NCBI GenBank assembly: GCA_016794345.1
Contig: JAEUKE010000153.1
Span: 294,480 to 358,479 of the forward strand
Reading direction: 5' to 3'
DNA: 64,000 nt
Source: Myxococcales bacterium
Lineage (GTDB): Bacteria; Myxococcota_A; Polyangia; Polyangiales; Polyangiaceae
Positions 19,653-27,565 of the stretch are shown piece by piece. Under the pieces are notes generated by a model. The model searched no databases. It saw only the letters and a list, made by a program, of their open reading frames with translations, and was not told the DNA's origin. Numbering within the stretch: position 1 is the first letter of the stretch; each line of letters opens with the position of its first letter. A program made the position numbers and the translations under genes.

Positions 19653-20465
19653 TCACTTGGTGTTGCCCCGTCGGCGCATGATGTGCTCCGCGTGGACCTG
19701 GTCGTCCTTGTAGTTGGAGCACAAGACATAAAGCGCGACGTTCACCGCGAGCCTGATGGCCTGCTCGCGCTGTCGGTCGCCGCCGCTCACCTCGAGGCTG
19801 TTCGTTCCTCCCGCGTCGCGCGCGAGCGCGCCGAGCACGTCGTGTGACGAGAAGAGCACCTGCACCGCGCCGGCCCGCACGATGGCGTCGAGCTGTGCGG
19901 GTCCCTCGGCTCGACCGACGGCGCGCTTCATGAGGTAAAACGACCGGAACACGACGTTCTCGGGGCCGATCGGGATGGGCGCCTGCTCCGGCAACACCCG
20001 GGCGATCTCGCGGCGCGCGCTCTTGCCGAATGCGCCCGCTTCGGGCTCGAAGTCGTCGACGAAGAGCACGCCGCCCATCGCGAAGAACTGGCGCAGCCCG
20101 CTCACCTCGCGGCTCGTGAGCGCGGCCACCTCCGAAGACCCGCCCCACACCGCGAACGGCTCCGCCAGGAGCTGCGGCTCGTCGGCTTGTACGATCGTGG
20201 GCCGCAGCCGCCCCGGCGCGCTCGTCCGCCGGACGACCTCGTCCGACCAGCGGCCGGGCGCCGTCGCGCGGACGCCCTCCCACGTCGAGCCGCCCGTCAG
20301 GACGATGCGTGGGTTGAATGCGCCCTCTTCGCCGAACGCGGGCGCGCGCTTGGGCAGCGCGAGCAGCGCGCCGCCTACGCTGGCGAGCAAGAGCCTGCGG
20401 CCGAGGCGACTGGCTCCCCCCTCCGCGTCACGGAGGGGGGCCGGGGGGGAGGACGACGCGGCCAT
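19653..20465 (-). CDS. DUF4159 domain protein with twin-arginine-like signal
   Basis: A 270-residue exported protein of the DUF4159 family, often encoded beside VWA and MoxR genes. The N-terminus has GRRLLLASVGGALLALP, a possible Tat signal, preceded by SSPPAPLRDAEGGAS. The core holds PRIVLTGGSTWEGV and LRQFFAMGGVLFVDDFE. The segment SPPAPLRDAEG comes from a palindromic DNA repeat (20416-20453) that also occurs in frame at 63581-63617, so the N-terminal end has been remodelled by a repeat insertion or the true start lies downstream. Function is unknown. Confidence 0.85.
   Translation of the reverse strand: MAASSSPPAPLRDAEGGASRLGRRLLLASVGGALLALPKRAPAFGEEGAFNPRIVLTGGSTWEGVRATAPGRWSDEVVRRTSAPGRLRPTIVQADEPQLLAEPFAVWGGSSEVAALTSREVSGLRQFFAMGGVLFVDDFEPEAGAFGKSARREIARVLPEQAPIPIGPENVVFRSFYLMKRAVGRAEGPAQLDAIVRAGAVQVLFSSHDVLGALARDAGGTNSLEVSGGDRQREQAIRLAVNVALYVLCSNYKDDQVHAEHIMRRRGNTK
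20416..20453 (-). repeat. in-frame GC-rich palindromic element, copy 1
   Basis: On the minus strand this reads TCCT, seven C, GG, six C, TCCG, TGAC, then GCGGA and a G run; TCCG onward folds as a CCCCTCCG/CGGAGGGG hairpin. The first 23 nt are identical to the copy at 63581-63617, with a different 4-nt loop. It encodes SSPPAPLRDAEGG within the DUF4159 gene, the same frame as copy 2. Confidence 0.8.
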
Positions 20466-20524
20466 CGGGTCGATGTTGAAATGGTTCGGTCAGCTCGGCA
20501 ACACGGAGGGCGATCTCGGCCGGC

Positions 20525-21145
20525 TCAATCGAAGTCTTCCACGTGCCAGACGCCGTTCTCGCGGCGGAGGCGGACGAGGTGACCGCCGGGGACGTTGACG
20601 ACGGCGGTGTCGCCCGTGACCTGCACGTCGAGCCCGTCCGGCGCCTCGAGGCCTTCGACGAGGGACTTCAGGTCCTCCTCGAGCGCCGCGCGAGTCCGCG
20701 GGGTGAGCACGCGGACCAGGCCCGCGTAGCTGCGGCGCGCGAGCACGCGGCGGAGCTGATCGAGCGCCTGCGTCGGGGTGCGGGCCTCGGCCGGCAGCGC
20801 GTCCGCCGCGCTCACGCGGAACGTCCCTTCCTCGACCGCGAGGGCGGCCTCCTCTCCGTCGCCGTAGCGCACCCGCGCCTCGGTCTTCACGCGCACGCCG
20901 GGCCCCGTGAGCTGCTTGCCGCGCTCGGTCAGCTCGGCCTTCTGATCGGCGACGAGCTTCTTGACCTCGTCGCGCGTGAGCACGCCGCGGCCGTCCTCCG
21001 AGAGGAGCTCGTAGAGGGCATCGGCGTCTCCTCGCGCGGCCGCGTCCGCGTAGGCGCGGGCCGCCTCGTTGGGGTCGGGCACGCCGGTGCCGCCGCACGC
21101 AACGAGTGACAGGAGCGTCAGGCCCAGGGCCACCTTGAGAGACAC
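20525..21145 (-). CDS. lipoprotein of unknown function
   Basis: A 206-residue lipoprotein with a compact signal ending in lipobox LVAC. The rest is soluble and alternates helices and strands, in the manner of NTF2-like or DUF4878 proteins (NEAARAYADAAARGDADALYELLS, split across residues 20-45), but I cannot assign it firmly. GTG 21145 is chosen because it gives a normal signal length. GTG 21196 is an alternative that overlaps the Ppx/HD stop by GTGA and would add 17 residues. Either way it belongs to the minus-strand operon Ppx/HD, lipoprotein, DUF4159, VWA. Confidence 0.75.
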   Translation of the reverse strand: MSLKVALGLTLLSLVACGGTGVPDPNEAARAYADAAARGDADALYELLSEDGRGVLTRDEVKKLVADQKAELTERGKQLTGPGVRVKTEARVRYGDGEEAALAVEEGTFRVSAADALPAEARTPTQALDQLRRVLARRSYAGLVRVLTPRTRAALEEDLKSLVEGLEAPDGLDVQVTGDTAVVNVPGGHLVRLRRENGVWHVEDFD

Positions 21146-21192
21146 CGGCGGCAGCCTACCAGACGACCCCCAGCCCCTCACGCTGGGAATGA

Positions 21193-22833
21193 TCACCTGA
21201 CCGAAGGGGGCGCCGCGCTACGCACGAGCAAGGCCGGCTCGGAGAACCGAACGTCGAGGCCGATGAGCTCGCGGAGCATCCCGCTCTTGGCGCGCACCGT
21301 CCACTCCTCGAGCGCGCGCGCCTCCTTGCCCTGCACGTCCAGCCAGAGCGTGCTGCCTTCCACGCGGGCGCGTACGCTGGAGACGACGCCGCGGTGCTCG
21401 CGATCGAGGGCGTCCCCGAGGCGGAGGATGGCAGCCATCATCTTCACCTTCGCGCGGGACTCTCGCGACAGCGCGCGGAAGTTCTCGTGCTCGATGGAAG
21501 GAGGGCTCTTGCGGTGGTAGCGAGCGATGTTCGCGACGACCTCTCGCTCCGCCGGCGTGAGCCCCATGATGTCGCTGTGGGCGATGATGTATTGGCTGTG
21601 TTTGTGGTGCCCTTCGTAGCGGACGAAGTCGCCCACGTCGTGGAGGAGCGCGGCCGCGAGGAGGAGCACGCGGTCGCGCGGCTCGAGGCCGTGCACCGAG
21701 GCGAGATCGTCGAAGAGCTGGAGCGTGAAGCGGGCAACGGTGTGCCCGTGCGCCTCGTCGAACTGGTAACGCCGGCCGAGCCTCACGCACGCGTCGCGGA
21801 CGCTGGCCGCCTCCTGCCCGAAGTCGCGCGGCAAGAAGTGGTTGGTCGCCAGGTCGACGAGCACACCTTCCTTCAGGCCGACGCCCGGCGCGAGGATGCT
21901 CTCGCAGTCGAGCTTTGTCGCGATGAAGCCGAGGATCTTGGTCGCGGGAACGATCGTATCCGCGCGGTCGGGCCGGAGCGAGAAGCGCTGGATGCGCTCC
22001 TCGACGCTCAGCGTCGACAGCTCCCCGAGGAGCTTGATCATCGAGCGGACCTCGATCGCGCGGCTCTCCGGGAACGCCAGCGGCAGCGGCGCGAGATCCG
22101 CGAGGGTCTCGATGTTCCCGCCGGTGCCGATGACGCAGTCGATCCGCCCGTCGCAGGCCTCGAGCAGCTCCTGCGCGGCGTCCGACGAGACGCGGTCGAT
22201 GTACTCGTCGAGCAGCTGGAGCTTCACGTCGTCGAGGCGACCGCCGCCGCCGTCGAGGAAGGCCTCGATCAGCCGCACCGTCCCGACGGGGAGCGAGCGA
22301 GTGAAGACGGGCGCGAGGCCCTTGAGCACGGTCAGCTCGGTCGAGCCGCCGCCGATGTCGATGAGCACCGCGGTCTTGCCCTCGAGGTTGAGGCGCTCGC
22401 GGACGGCGATCTGCACGAGGCGCGCCTCCTCGAGGCCCTCGATGACCTCCACGTGGACGCCGGCCTCGCGCTCCGCGCGCTCGACGAACACGTCCGAGTT
22501 CTTCGCTTCGCGGCACGCGCTCGTGGCGACGGCGCGGTAGCGGTCGACCTTGACCGAATCCATCGTGGTGCGGAACGCGCGGAGCGCGTCACACGCCTGC
22601 GCGATCATCGTCGGCTCGATGCGGCCGCGCGTGAACACGTCGTGGCCGAGGCGGACGGGCACGCGCTCGGCGCACAGATCGCGGAAGGGTCGGAAGCGCG
22701 GCCCGCGCGACGGCGACGCGCCGCCGTTGCCGATTGCGCCGGGGGCGTGGTCCAGCTGCTGGGGCTGGTCCACGTCGACGATGCGCAGGCGAATCGCGTT
22801 GGAGCCGATGTCGATCGCCGCGAGGCGCGCCAT
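21193..22833 (-). CDS. Ppx/GppA phosphatase fused to an HD domain
   Basis: An exopolyphosphatase or pppGpp phosphatase of the acetate-kinase/actin-fold superfamily with a C-terminal HD phosphohydrolase-like domain, 546 residues in total. Motifs are AIDIGSNAIRL (about 6-16), VATSACREAKN, IDIGGGSTELTV and GTGGNIETLADLA in the Ppx part, then LLHDVGDFVRYEGHHKHS in the HD part. This is the known long Ppx form, which degrades polyphosphate or the alarmone pppGpp. An insert of about 25 residues at 35-60, rich in Gly/Pro/Arg, is unusual. The ATG at 22833 lacks a Shine-Dalgarno; TAGATC is 8 nt upstream. Confidence 0.92.
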   Translation of the reverse strand: MARLAAIDIGSNAIRLRIVDVDQPQQLDHAPGAIGNGGASPSRGPRFRPFRDLCAERVPVRLGHDVFTRGRIEPTMIAQACDALRAFRTTMDSVKVDRYRAVATSACREAKNSDVFVERAEREAGVHVEVIEGLEEARLVQIAVRERLNLEGKTAVLIDIGGGSTELTVLKGLAPVFTRSLPVGTVRLIEAFLDGGGGRLDDVKLQLLDEYIDRVSSDAAQELLEACDGRIDCVIGTGGNIETLADLAPLPLAFPESRAIEVRSMIKLLGELSTLSVEERIQRFSLRPDRADTIVPATKILGFIATKLDCESILAPGVGLKEGVLVDLATNHFLPRDFGQEAASVRDACVRLGRRYQFDEAHGHTVARFTLQLFDDLASVHGLEPRDRVLLLAAALLHDVGDFVRYEGHHKHSQYIIAHSDIMGLTPAEREVVANIARYHRKSPPSIEHENFRALSRESRAKVKMMAAILRLGDALDREHRGVVSSVRARVEGSTLWLDVQGKEARALEEWTVRAKSGMLRELIGLDVRFSEPALLVRSAAPPSVR

Positions 22834-22881
22834 GAAGAGCGGATCTAGCTTGTGGGGTGTGCGTTGGCTAGCCTCTGGCTC

Positions 22882-23193
22882 GTGAGCGAAAGTGACGAAA
22901 CGGAGACGAAGCCCGCCGGGGCCGCGCCGCGACGGCGAAAGAAGAAGAAGCGCAAAACCGGCGCGGAGACCCGCGCCCCGGAGCCGCCTCCGCCGGTGAC
23001 GAGGGCCCCCGAGGGCGCCTTCGCCCCCTCGCGGATCATTTTCGCCGGCGCAGCCATGGCGGCCTTGGGCCTAGCCATCGTCAGCAAGGAGGCCTCCGAG
23101 ACCGGCCGGGTGCTCTGGATCGCCGGCATCCTCGCCCTCGCCTTCGGGATCCACCGCCTGGGGAGGACCGGTCCGGACGACGCGTTCACCTGA
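22882..23193 (+). CDS. small membrane protein with Lys/Arg-rich N-terminus
   Basis: A 103-residue protein: a charged N-terminal half with RRRKKKKRK and a Pro-rich stretch, then two hydrophobic segments (about 53-72 and 80-95). No family recognised. GTG 22882 is preferred because TAGCCT lies 7 nt upstream, fitting the leaderless pattern in this window; GTG 22852 would add ten residues. It diverges from Ppx/HD with about 48 bp between starts. Confidence 0.6.
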   Translation: MSESDETETKPAGAAPRRRKKKKRKTGAETRAPEPPPPVTRAPEGAFAPSRIIFAGAAMAALGLAIVSKEASETGRVLWIAGILALAFGIHRLGRTGPDDAFT

Positions 23194-23233
23194 CTTGCTC
23201 CCGGCTTTCGCCTTCGGCATAGAGGCGTCCACC

Positions 23234-23398
23234 ATGAACCGCCCCACCCGTCAGCTGACGCACCTGGAACAGAAGCTCGCCGAGAAGGCCACCCGCCGCG
23301 GCGAAAGGCCCAAGGGCAAGAAGGAGAAGCGCTGGACGAACAGCGCCGCCAAGTACCGCCCCCTCGTCGAGGGCGGCGCGACCTCCTCCGAAGGCTGA
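23234..23398 (+). CDS. small basic conserved-looking protein
   Basis: Fifty-four residues, rich in Lys, Arg and Glu (KKEKRWTNSAAKYRPLVEGG), with no membrane or signal segment. The ATG at 23234 has GAGGCG 7-9 nt upstream. The hydrophilic composition suggests a nucleic-acid or ribosome-associated small protein, but no function can be assigned. Confidence 0.55.
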   Translation: MNRPTRQLTHLEQKLAEKATRRGERPKGKKEKRWTNSAAKYRPLVEGGATSSEG

Positions 23399-23410
23399 GC
23401 CGTCCACCTG

Positions 23411-23440
23411 GTCCGCCTTCGCCCCGTCCGCCTTCGCCCC
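23411..23440 (+). repeat. tandem 15-nt duplication upstream of sucA
   Basis: GTCCGCCTTCGCCCC occurs twice back to back (23411-23425 and 23426-23440) in the 196-bp spacer before sucA. No function is evident. Confidence 0.7.
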
Positions 23441-23594
23441 GGGGGGCTCGAGGGCGCCGTCGGGGCTTAGGGCTGGCTCTTCAGCCACGGCCGCGTTATG
23501 CCGTAGCTAGACGTCCGGAGAGCCCCCCGCTCCCAGCGACCCCAATCCTGAGCGCGAGCTTCCTCGCGTTCTCGGACGACTACCCCCCCACGCC

Positions 23595-26495
23595 ATGGCG
23601 GACCTCAATTTCGGCATCAACATCGGCCTCGTCGAAGAGCTCTTCAGTCAGTACCAGGAGAACCCGGAGTCCGTCGACCCGACCTGGCGCGCCTACTTCG
23701 ACGAGCAGACAGGAAAACCCAAGCGGACGGCCGTCTGGCCGGCGCACGGGTCGAACGGCTCCAACGGCAGCGGCGCCGCGGCCCGCGCGGCGAACGATGC
23801 GGTCGAGCGCGCGTTCGCGACCCTCTCCATCCCGCCTCCCCCCGGCTCGAGCCCTTCGATCCTCCCCCCGGCGGAGGTCCTGGCCGAGGCGACCCAGAAG
23901 GCGCGCGTCGCCCAGGTCCTCAACGCGTATCGCGTGCGCGGCCACCTCTTCGCGCAGATCGATCCGCTCGGCGCGACGACCCACCCGCACGACGAGCTGA
24001 AGCTCTCGAGCTTCGGGCTCAGCGAGCGCGATCTCGAGAAGCCCTTCCCGGCGGTGGATCTGCCCGGCCCCGAGGTGCGGACGCTCCGCGAGATCGTCGA
24101 CCAGCTGCAGGAGACCTACTGCCGCTCAATCGGCGTCGAGTACACGCACATCGAGGATCGCGAGGCACGCCTCTGGCTCCAGGACCGCATGGAGTCGACG
24201 AAGAACCGGCTCGCGCTCTCGAACGCGCAGCAGCTCCGCATCCTGACGAAGCTGACCGAGTCGGAGGTCTTCGAGCAGTTCATCCACGGCTCGTACGGCG
24301 CGGGGACCAAGCGCTTCTCGCTCGAGGGCGCCGAGAGCATGATGCCCTTGCTCGATCTCCTCATCGAGCGCTCGTCGGAGCAGGGCGTCGAGGAGATCGT
24401 GATGGGTATGGCCCACCGCGGCCGCCTGAACGTTCTCGTGAACATCATGGGCAAGAGCCTCCGGGAGATCTTCGCCGCCTTCGAAGACTCGGACGCGCTC
24501 GCGCACGTGGGCCGCGGCGACGTGAAGTACCACCTCGGCTACTCGAGCGATCGCACCACCTCGGCCGGCAAGAACGTGCACCTGACGCTCACGTTCAACC
24601 CGAGCCACCTCGAGTTCGTGAACCCGGTGGTGGAGGGGCGCGTCCGCGCCAAACAAGACCGCCGCTTCGGCCACTCCGGCGCGTTCGCCTCCCCGGACCA
24701 GGCCACCGTCCGTCGCGTCATGCCCCTGCTCATCCACGGCGACGCCGCGTTCATCGGCCAGGGCATCGTGCCCGAGACCCTCAACCTGACGGGGCTCGAG
24801 GGCTACAAGACGGGCGGCACCATCCACCTCATCGTGAACAACCAGATCGGCTTCACGACCGATCCGAGCGACTCGCGCTCCACGAAGTACGCGAGCGACA
24901 TCACGCGCATGCTGAAGATCCCCGTGTTCCACGTGAACGGGGAGGATCCGGAGGCCGTCGCGCAGGTCGCCGCGCTCGCCATCGATTATCGGCAGCGCTT
25001 CGGCCAGGACGTCGTCATCGACATGTACTGCTACCGCAAGTACGGCCACAACGAGGGCGACGAGCCTCGGTACACGCAGCCGCGCATGTACCAGAAGATC
25101 GACAAGAAGCCGACAGTCCGGCGGATGTACATCGATCGGTTGATGTCGCTCGGACAGCTGACCGAGCAGAAGGCCGAAGAGATCGTCCTCAGCCAGCGGC
25201 GCGTCCTCGAGGAGGCGTTCCGCGAGGTGCGCGAGAAGGGGTTCGTCCCCGGCACCTACTCGATGGGCGGCGTCTGGTCGCCGTACCGCGGGGGCCCCGA
25301 CAAGGACACGCCGAAGGTCCCGACGAGCGTCCCGCGGGAGCGGCTCATCGCCCTCTCGGAGAAGCTCATCGAGCTGCCCGCCGGCTTCAAGCCGCACCCG
25401 AAGGTGTGGCCCACGCTCAAGCAACGTCACGAGCGCCTCGTCTCGGGTGAGCCGTTCGACTGGGGCACGGCGGAGGCGCTCGCCTACGCGACGATCCTCG
25501 ACGAGGGCTACCCGGTGCGCATCTCCGGCCAGGACGTGCGCCGCGGCACCTTCAGCCACCGCCACGCCGTGCTCTTCGACTCCGAGACGGGCGCGCCCCA
25601 CGCGCCCAGCGCGGCGCTGTGCCGCGGCCGCGCCCGCTTCGACGTGATCAACAGCCCCCTCTCGGAGGCTGGCGTCCTCGGGTTCGAGTTCGGCTACAGC
25701 CTCGACTATCCTGACGCGCTCGTCATCTGGGAAGCCCAGTTCGGCGACTTCCTCAACGGCGCGCAGGTCATCGTCGACCAGTTCCTCACCTCCAGCGAAG
25801 ACAAATGGCACCGCCTGAGCGGCCTCGTCCTGCTCTTGCCGCACGGCTACGAAGGCCAGGGGCCGGAGCACTCGAGCGCACGCCCGGAGCGGTTCCTCCA
25901 GAACAGCGCCGAGGACAACATCCAGGTGTGCAACCTCACCACGCCTGCTCAGCTCTTCCACGCGCTGCGCAGGCAGGTGGTCCGCCCCTGGCGCAAGCCG
26001 CTCGTCATCTTTACCCCGAAGAGCCTGCTGCGCGTCGCGGCCACCTCCAAGGGCCCGCACCGCCCGGTGTCCACGATCGACGACCTCGCCAACGGCTCGT
26101 TCCAGCGCGTCATCGCCGACCCCAGCGTCCCGCCGGAGAAGGCCCGCAAGGTCCTGCTCTGCTGCGGCAAGGTCTACTACGACCTCGCGATGGAGCGCGA
26201 CGCGCGGGGCGCGCACGACGTCGCCATCATCCGACTGGAGCAGCTCTATCCGCTCGGGCCCGAGCTCGAAGAGGCGCTCGCCCCCTACAAGGACGGCACG
26301 CCCCTCGTCTGGGTCCAGGAGGAGCCTTTCAACTACGCCTTCTGGTACTTCATCAACGCCAACGTGCCGCGCATCGTCGGCGAGCGGTTGCCGCTCTCCT
26401 GCGTGGCGCGCCACGCGAGCGCGAGCCCGGCGACCGGATCGCGCGCCGCGCACCTCTACGAGCAGAAGCAGCTCCTCGACGAGGCGCTCCGGTGA
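23595..26495 (+). CDS. sucA: 2-oxoglutarate dehydrogenase E1 component
   Basis: SucA decarboxylates 2-oxoglutarate with thiamine diphosphate in the TCA cycle and hands the succinyl group to the E2 lipoyl domain. The 966 residues are slightly longer than the E. coli enzyme. Seen motifs include the N-terminal E2-binding segment (NFGINIGLVEELFSQYQ), GMAHRGRLNVL, GDAAFIGQG, the TPP-binding NNQIGFTT and the transketolase-like middle (SEAGVLGFEFGYSL). It is not fused to an E2 domain as in actinobacteria. No sucB or lpd lies beside it. ATG 23595 has TACCCC 8 nt upstream and no Shine-Dalgarno. The stop overlaps the thioesterase start (GTGA). Confidence 0.96.
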   Translation: MADLNFGINIGLVEELFSQYQENPESVDPTWRAYFDEQTGKPKRTAVWPAHGSNGSNGSGAAARAANDAVERAFATLSIPPPPGSSPSILPPAEVLAEATQKARVAQVLNAYRVRGHLFAQIDPLGATTHPHDELKLSSFGLSERDLEKPFPAVDLPGPEVRTLREIVDQLQETYCRSIGVEYTHIEDREARLWLQDRMESTKNRLALSNAQQLRILTKLTESEVFEQFIHGSYGAGTKRFSLEGAESMMPLLDLLIERSSEQGVEEIVMGMAHRGRLNVLVNIMGKSLREIFAAFEDSDALAHVGRGDVKYHLGYSSDRTTSAGKNVHLTLTFNPSHLEFVNPVVEGRVRAKQDRRFGHSGAFASPDQATVRRVMPLLIHGDAAFIGQGIVPETLNLTGLEGYKTGGTIHLIVNNQIGFTTDPSDSRSTKYASDITRMLKIPVFHVNGEDPEAVAQVAALAIDYRQRFGQDVVIDMYCYRKYGHNEGDEPRYTQPRMYQKIDKKPTVRRMYIDRLMSLGQLTEQKAEEIVLSQRRVLEEAFREVREKGFVPGTYSMGGVWSPYRGGPDKDTPKVPTSVPRERLIALSEKLIELPAGFKPHPKVWPTLKQRHERLVSGEPFDWGTAEALAYATILDEGYPVRISGQDVRRGTFSHRHAVLFDSETGAPHAPSAALCRGRARFDVINSPLSEAGVLGFEFGYSLDYPDALVIWEAQFGDFLNGAQVIVDQFLTSSEDKWHRLSGLVLLLPHGYEGQGPEHSSARPERFLQNSAEDNIQVCNLTTPAQLFHALRRQVVRPWRKPLVIFTPKSLLRVAATSKGPHRPVSTIDDLANGSFQRVIADPSVPPEKARKVLLCCGKVYYDLAMERDARGAHDVAIIRLEQLYPLGPELEEALAPYKDGTPLVWVQEEPFNYAFWYFINANVPRIVGERLPLSCVARHASASPATGSRAAHLYEQKQLLDEALR

Positions 26496-26953
26496 GCTCC
26501 GTCTCGCTGCAGGACCAGCACGCGCCGAAGAGCATCTGCTTCGGGTGTGGTCCTGCAAACGAGAAGGGGCTCCACATCAAGAGCTTCGCGGAGGACGGCG
26601 AGGTCGTCTGCCGGTGGACACCGGAGCCGCACCACCACGCCTTTCCCGGCATGCTGAACGGCGGCATCATCGGTGCCCTGCTCGACTGTCACTCGAACTG
26701 GGCCGCGGCGCACCACCTCATGAAGGCCCGCGGCGAGGCGAGCCCGCCCTGCACCGTCACGGCGGATTTCCACGTGAAGCTGAAGAAGCCGACCCCCATG
26801 GTGGAGGTGCTCCTCCGCGCGAAGGTCGTCGAGTCGGAGGGCGACAAGGCCGTGGTCGAGGCGACGCTCGAGGCGGGCGGCCGCGTCACAGCCACCTGCC
26901 GCGGGACCTTCGTCGCGGTCAAAGAGGGGCACCCCGCGTATCACCGGTGGTAG
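26492..26953 (+). CDS. PaaI-type hotdog-fold thioesterase
   Basis: A 153-residue hotdog-fold protein, probably an acyl-CoA thioesterase. Features are CFGCGPANEKGLHIK near the N-terminus, HHHAFPGMLNGGIIGALLDCH with the HGG-like active region, and TADFHVKLKKPTP. The GTG start at 26492 overlaps the sucA stop by 4 bp. The link with sucA suggests it clears CoA thioesters near the TCA cycle, which is inference. Confidence 0.85.
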   Translation: MSSVSLQDQHAPKSICFGCGPANEKGLHIKSFAEDGEVVCRWTPEPHHHAFPGMLNGGIIGALLDCHSNWAAAHHLMKARGEASPPCTVTADFHVKLKKPTPMVEVLLRAKVVESEGDKAVVEATLEAGGRVTATCRGTFVAVKEGHPAYHRW

Positions 26954-27477
26954 CCCGGGCCGACATCACGATCGAGCGCGCGCCGCGCGATCTGCCGGAC
27001 AGCCGCTACCTGCGCGAGCGCCCTCCCCGGTACGTGCTCCGCGCCCGCACCACCGTCGCGCGCCCGCTCGCGGAGGTGTTCACGTTCTTCTCGGCAGCCG
27101 AGAACCTGGCGCGGATCACGCCGCCCGAGATGGGCTTCGTCATCCTCACCCCGCGACCGATCGACATGCGGGTGGGCACCCGCATCGACTACCGCATCCG
27201 CGTCCTCGGGGTCCCGCTCCGCTGGCGCACCCTGATCGACGTGTGGGAGCCGGGGGCGCGCTTCGTGGACGCGCAGGAGCGCGGCCCGTATGCCTCGTGG
27301 TGGCACGAGCACCGCTTCCGCGAGGAAGATGGCCGTACTGTCATGGATGACACCGTGCTCTACGCGCCGCCGTTCGGCCCGCTCGGGCGCGTCTCGCAGC
27401 ACCTGATCGTCGCGCGACAGCTGCGCCACATCTTCGCCTACCGGGCCGAGACGATCGTGCGGCTGTTCGGGAGATGA
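26947..27477 (+). CDS. SRPBCC-family ligand-binding protein
   Basis: A 176-residue protein of the START/Bet v 1-like (SRPBCC) superfamily, a hydrophobic-ligand-binding fold. Typical segments are VARPLAEVFTFFSAAENLARITPPEM and the terminal helix region with LRHIFAYRAETI. Related proteins are annotated as cyclase/dehydrase or DUF4184-like, but the ligand is unknown. The GTG start at 26947 overlaps the thioesterase stop by 7 bp, making a three-gene unit with sucA. Confidence 0.8.
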   Translation: MVARADITIERAPRDLPDSRYLRERPPRYVLRARTTVARPLAEVFTFFSAAENLARITPPEMGFVILTPRPIDMRVGTRIDYRIRVLGVPLRWRTLIDVWEPGARFVDAQERGPYASWWHEHRFREEDGRTVMDDTVLYAPPFGPLGRVSQHLIVARQLRHIFAYRAETIVRLFGR

Positions 27478-27523
27478 GCCCCGGCCGTGGCGATGGCTCC
27501 ACCACCACCCCACACCACCAGGC

Positions 27524-27546
27524 CGGGTCCCCTTGATCGGGACCCG
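27524..27546. terminator. hairpin between convergent SRPBCC and POT genes
   Basis: CGGGTCCC (27524-27531) pairs perfectly with GGGACCCG (27539-27546) around a 7-nt loop. The position between convergent stops fits a bidirectional terminator, though a T run is missing. Confidence 0.5.
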
Positions 27547-27565
27547 ACCCGGATGACCACCGCGC

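Noticed and set aside
23399..23594. A small gene or RNA before sucA
   Set aside because: Only the tandem 15-nt duplication is visible; no structure or frame stands out.
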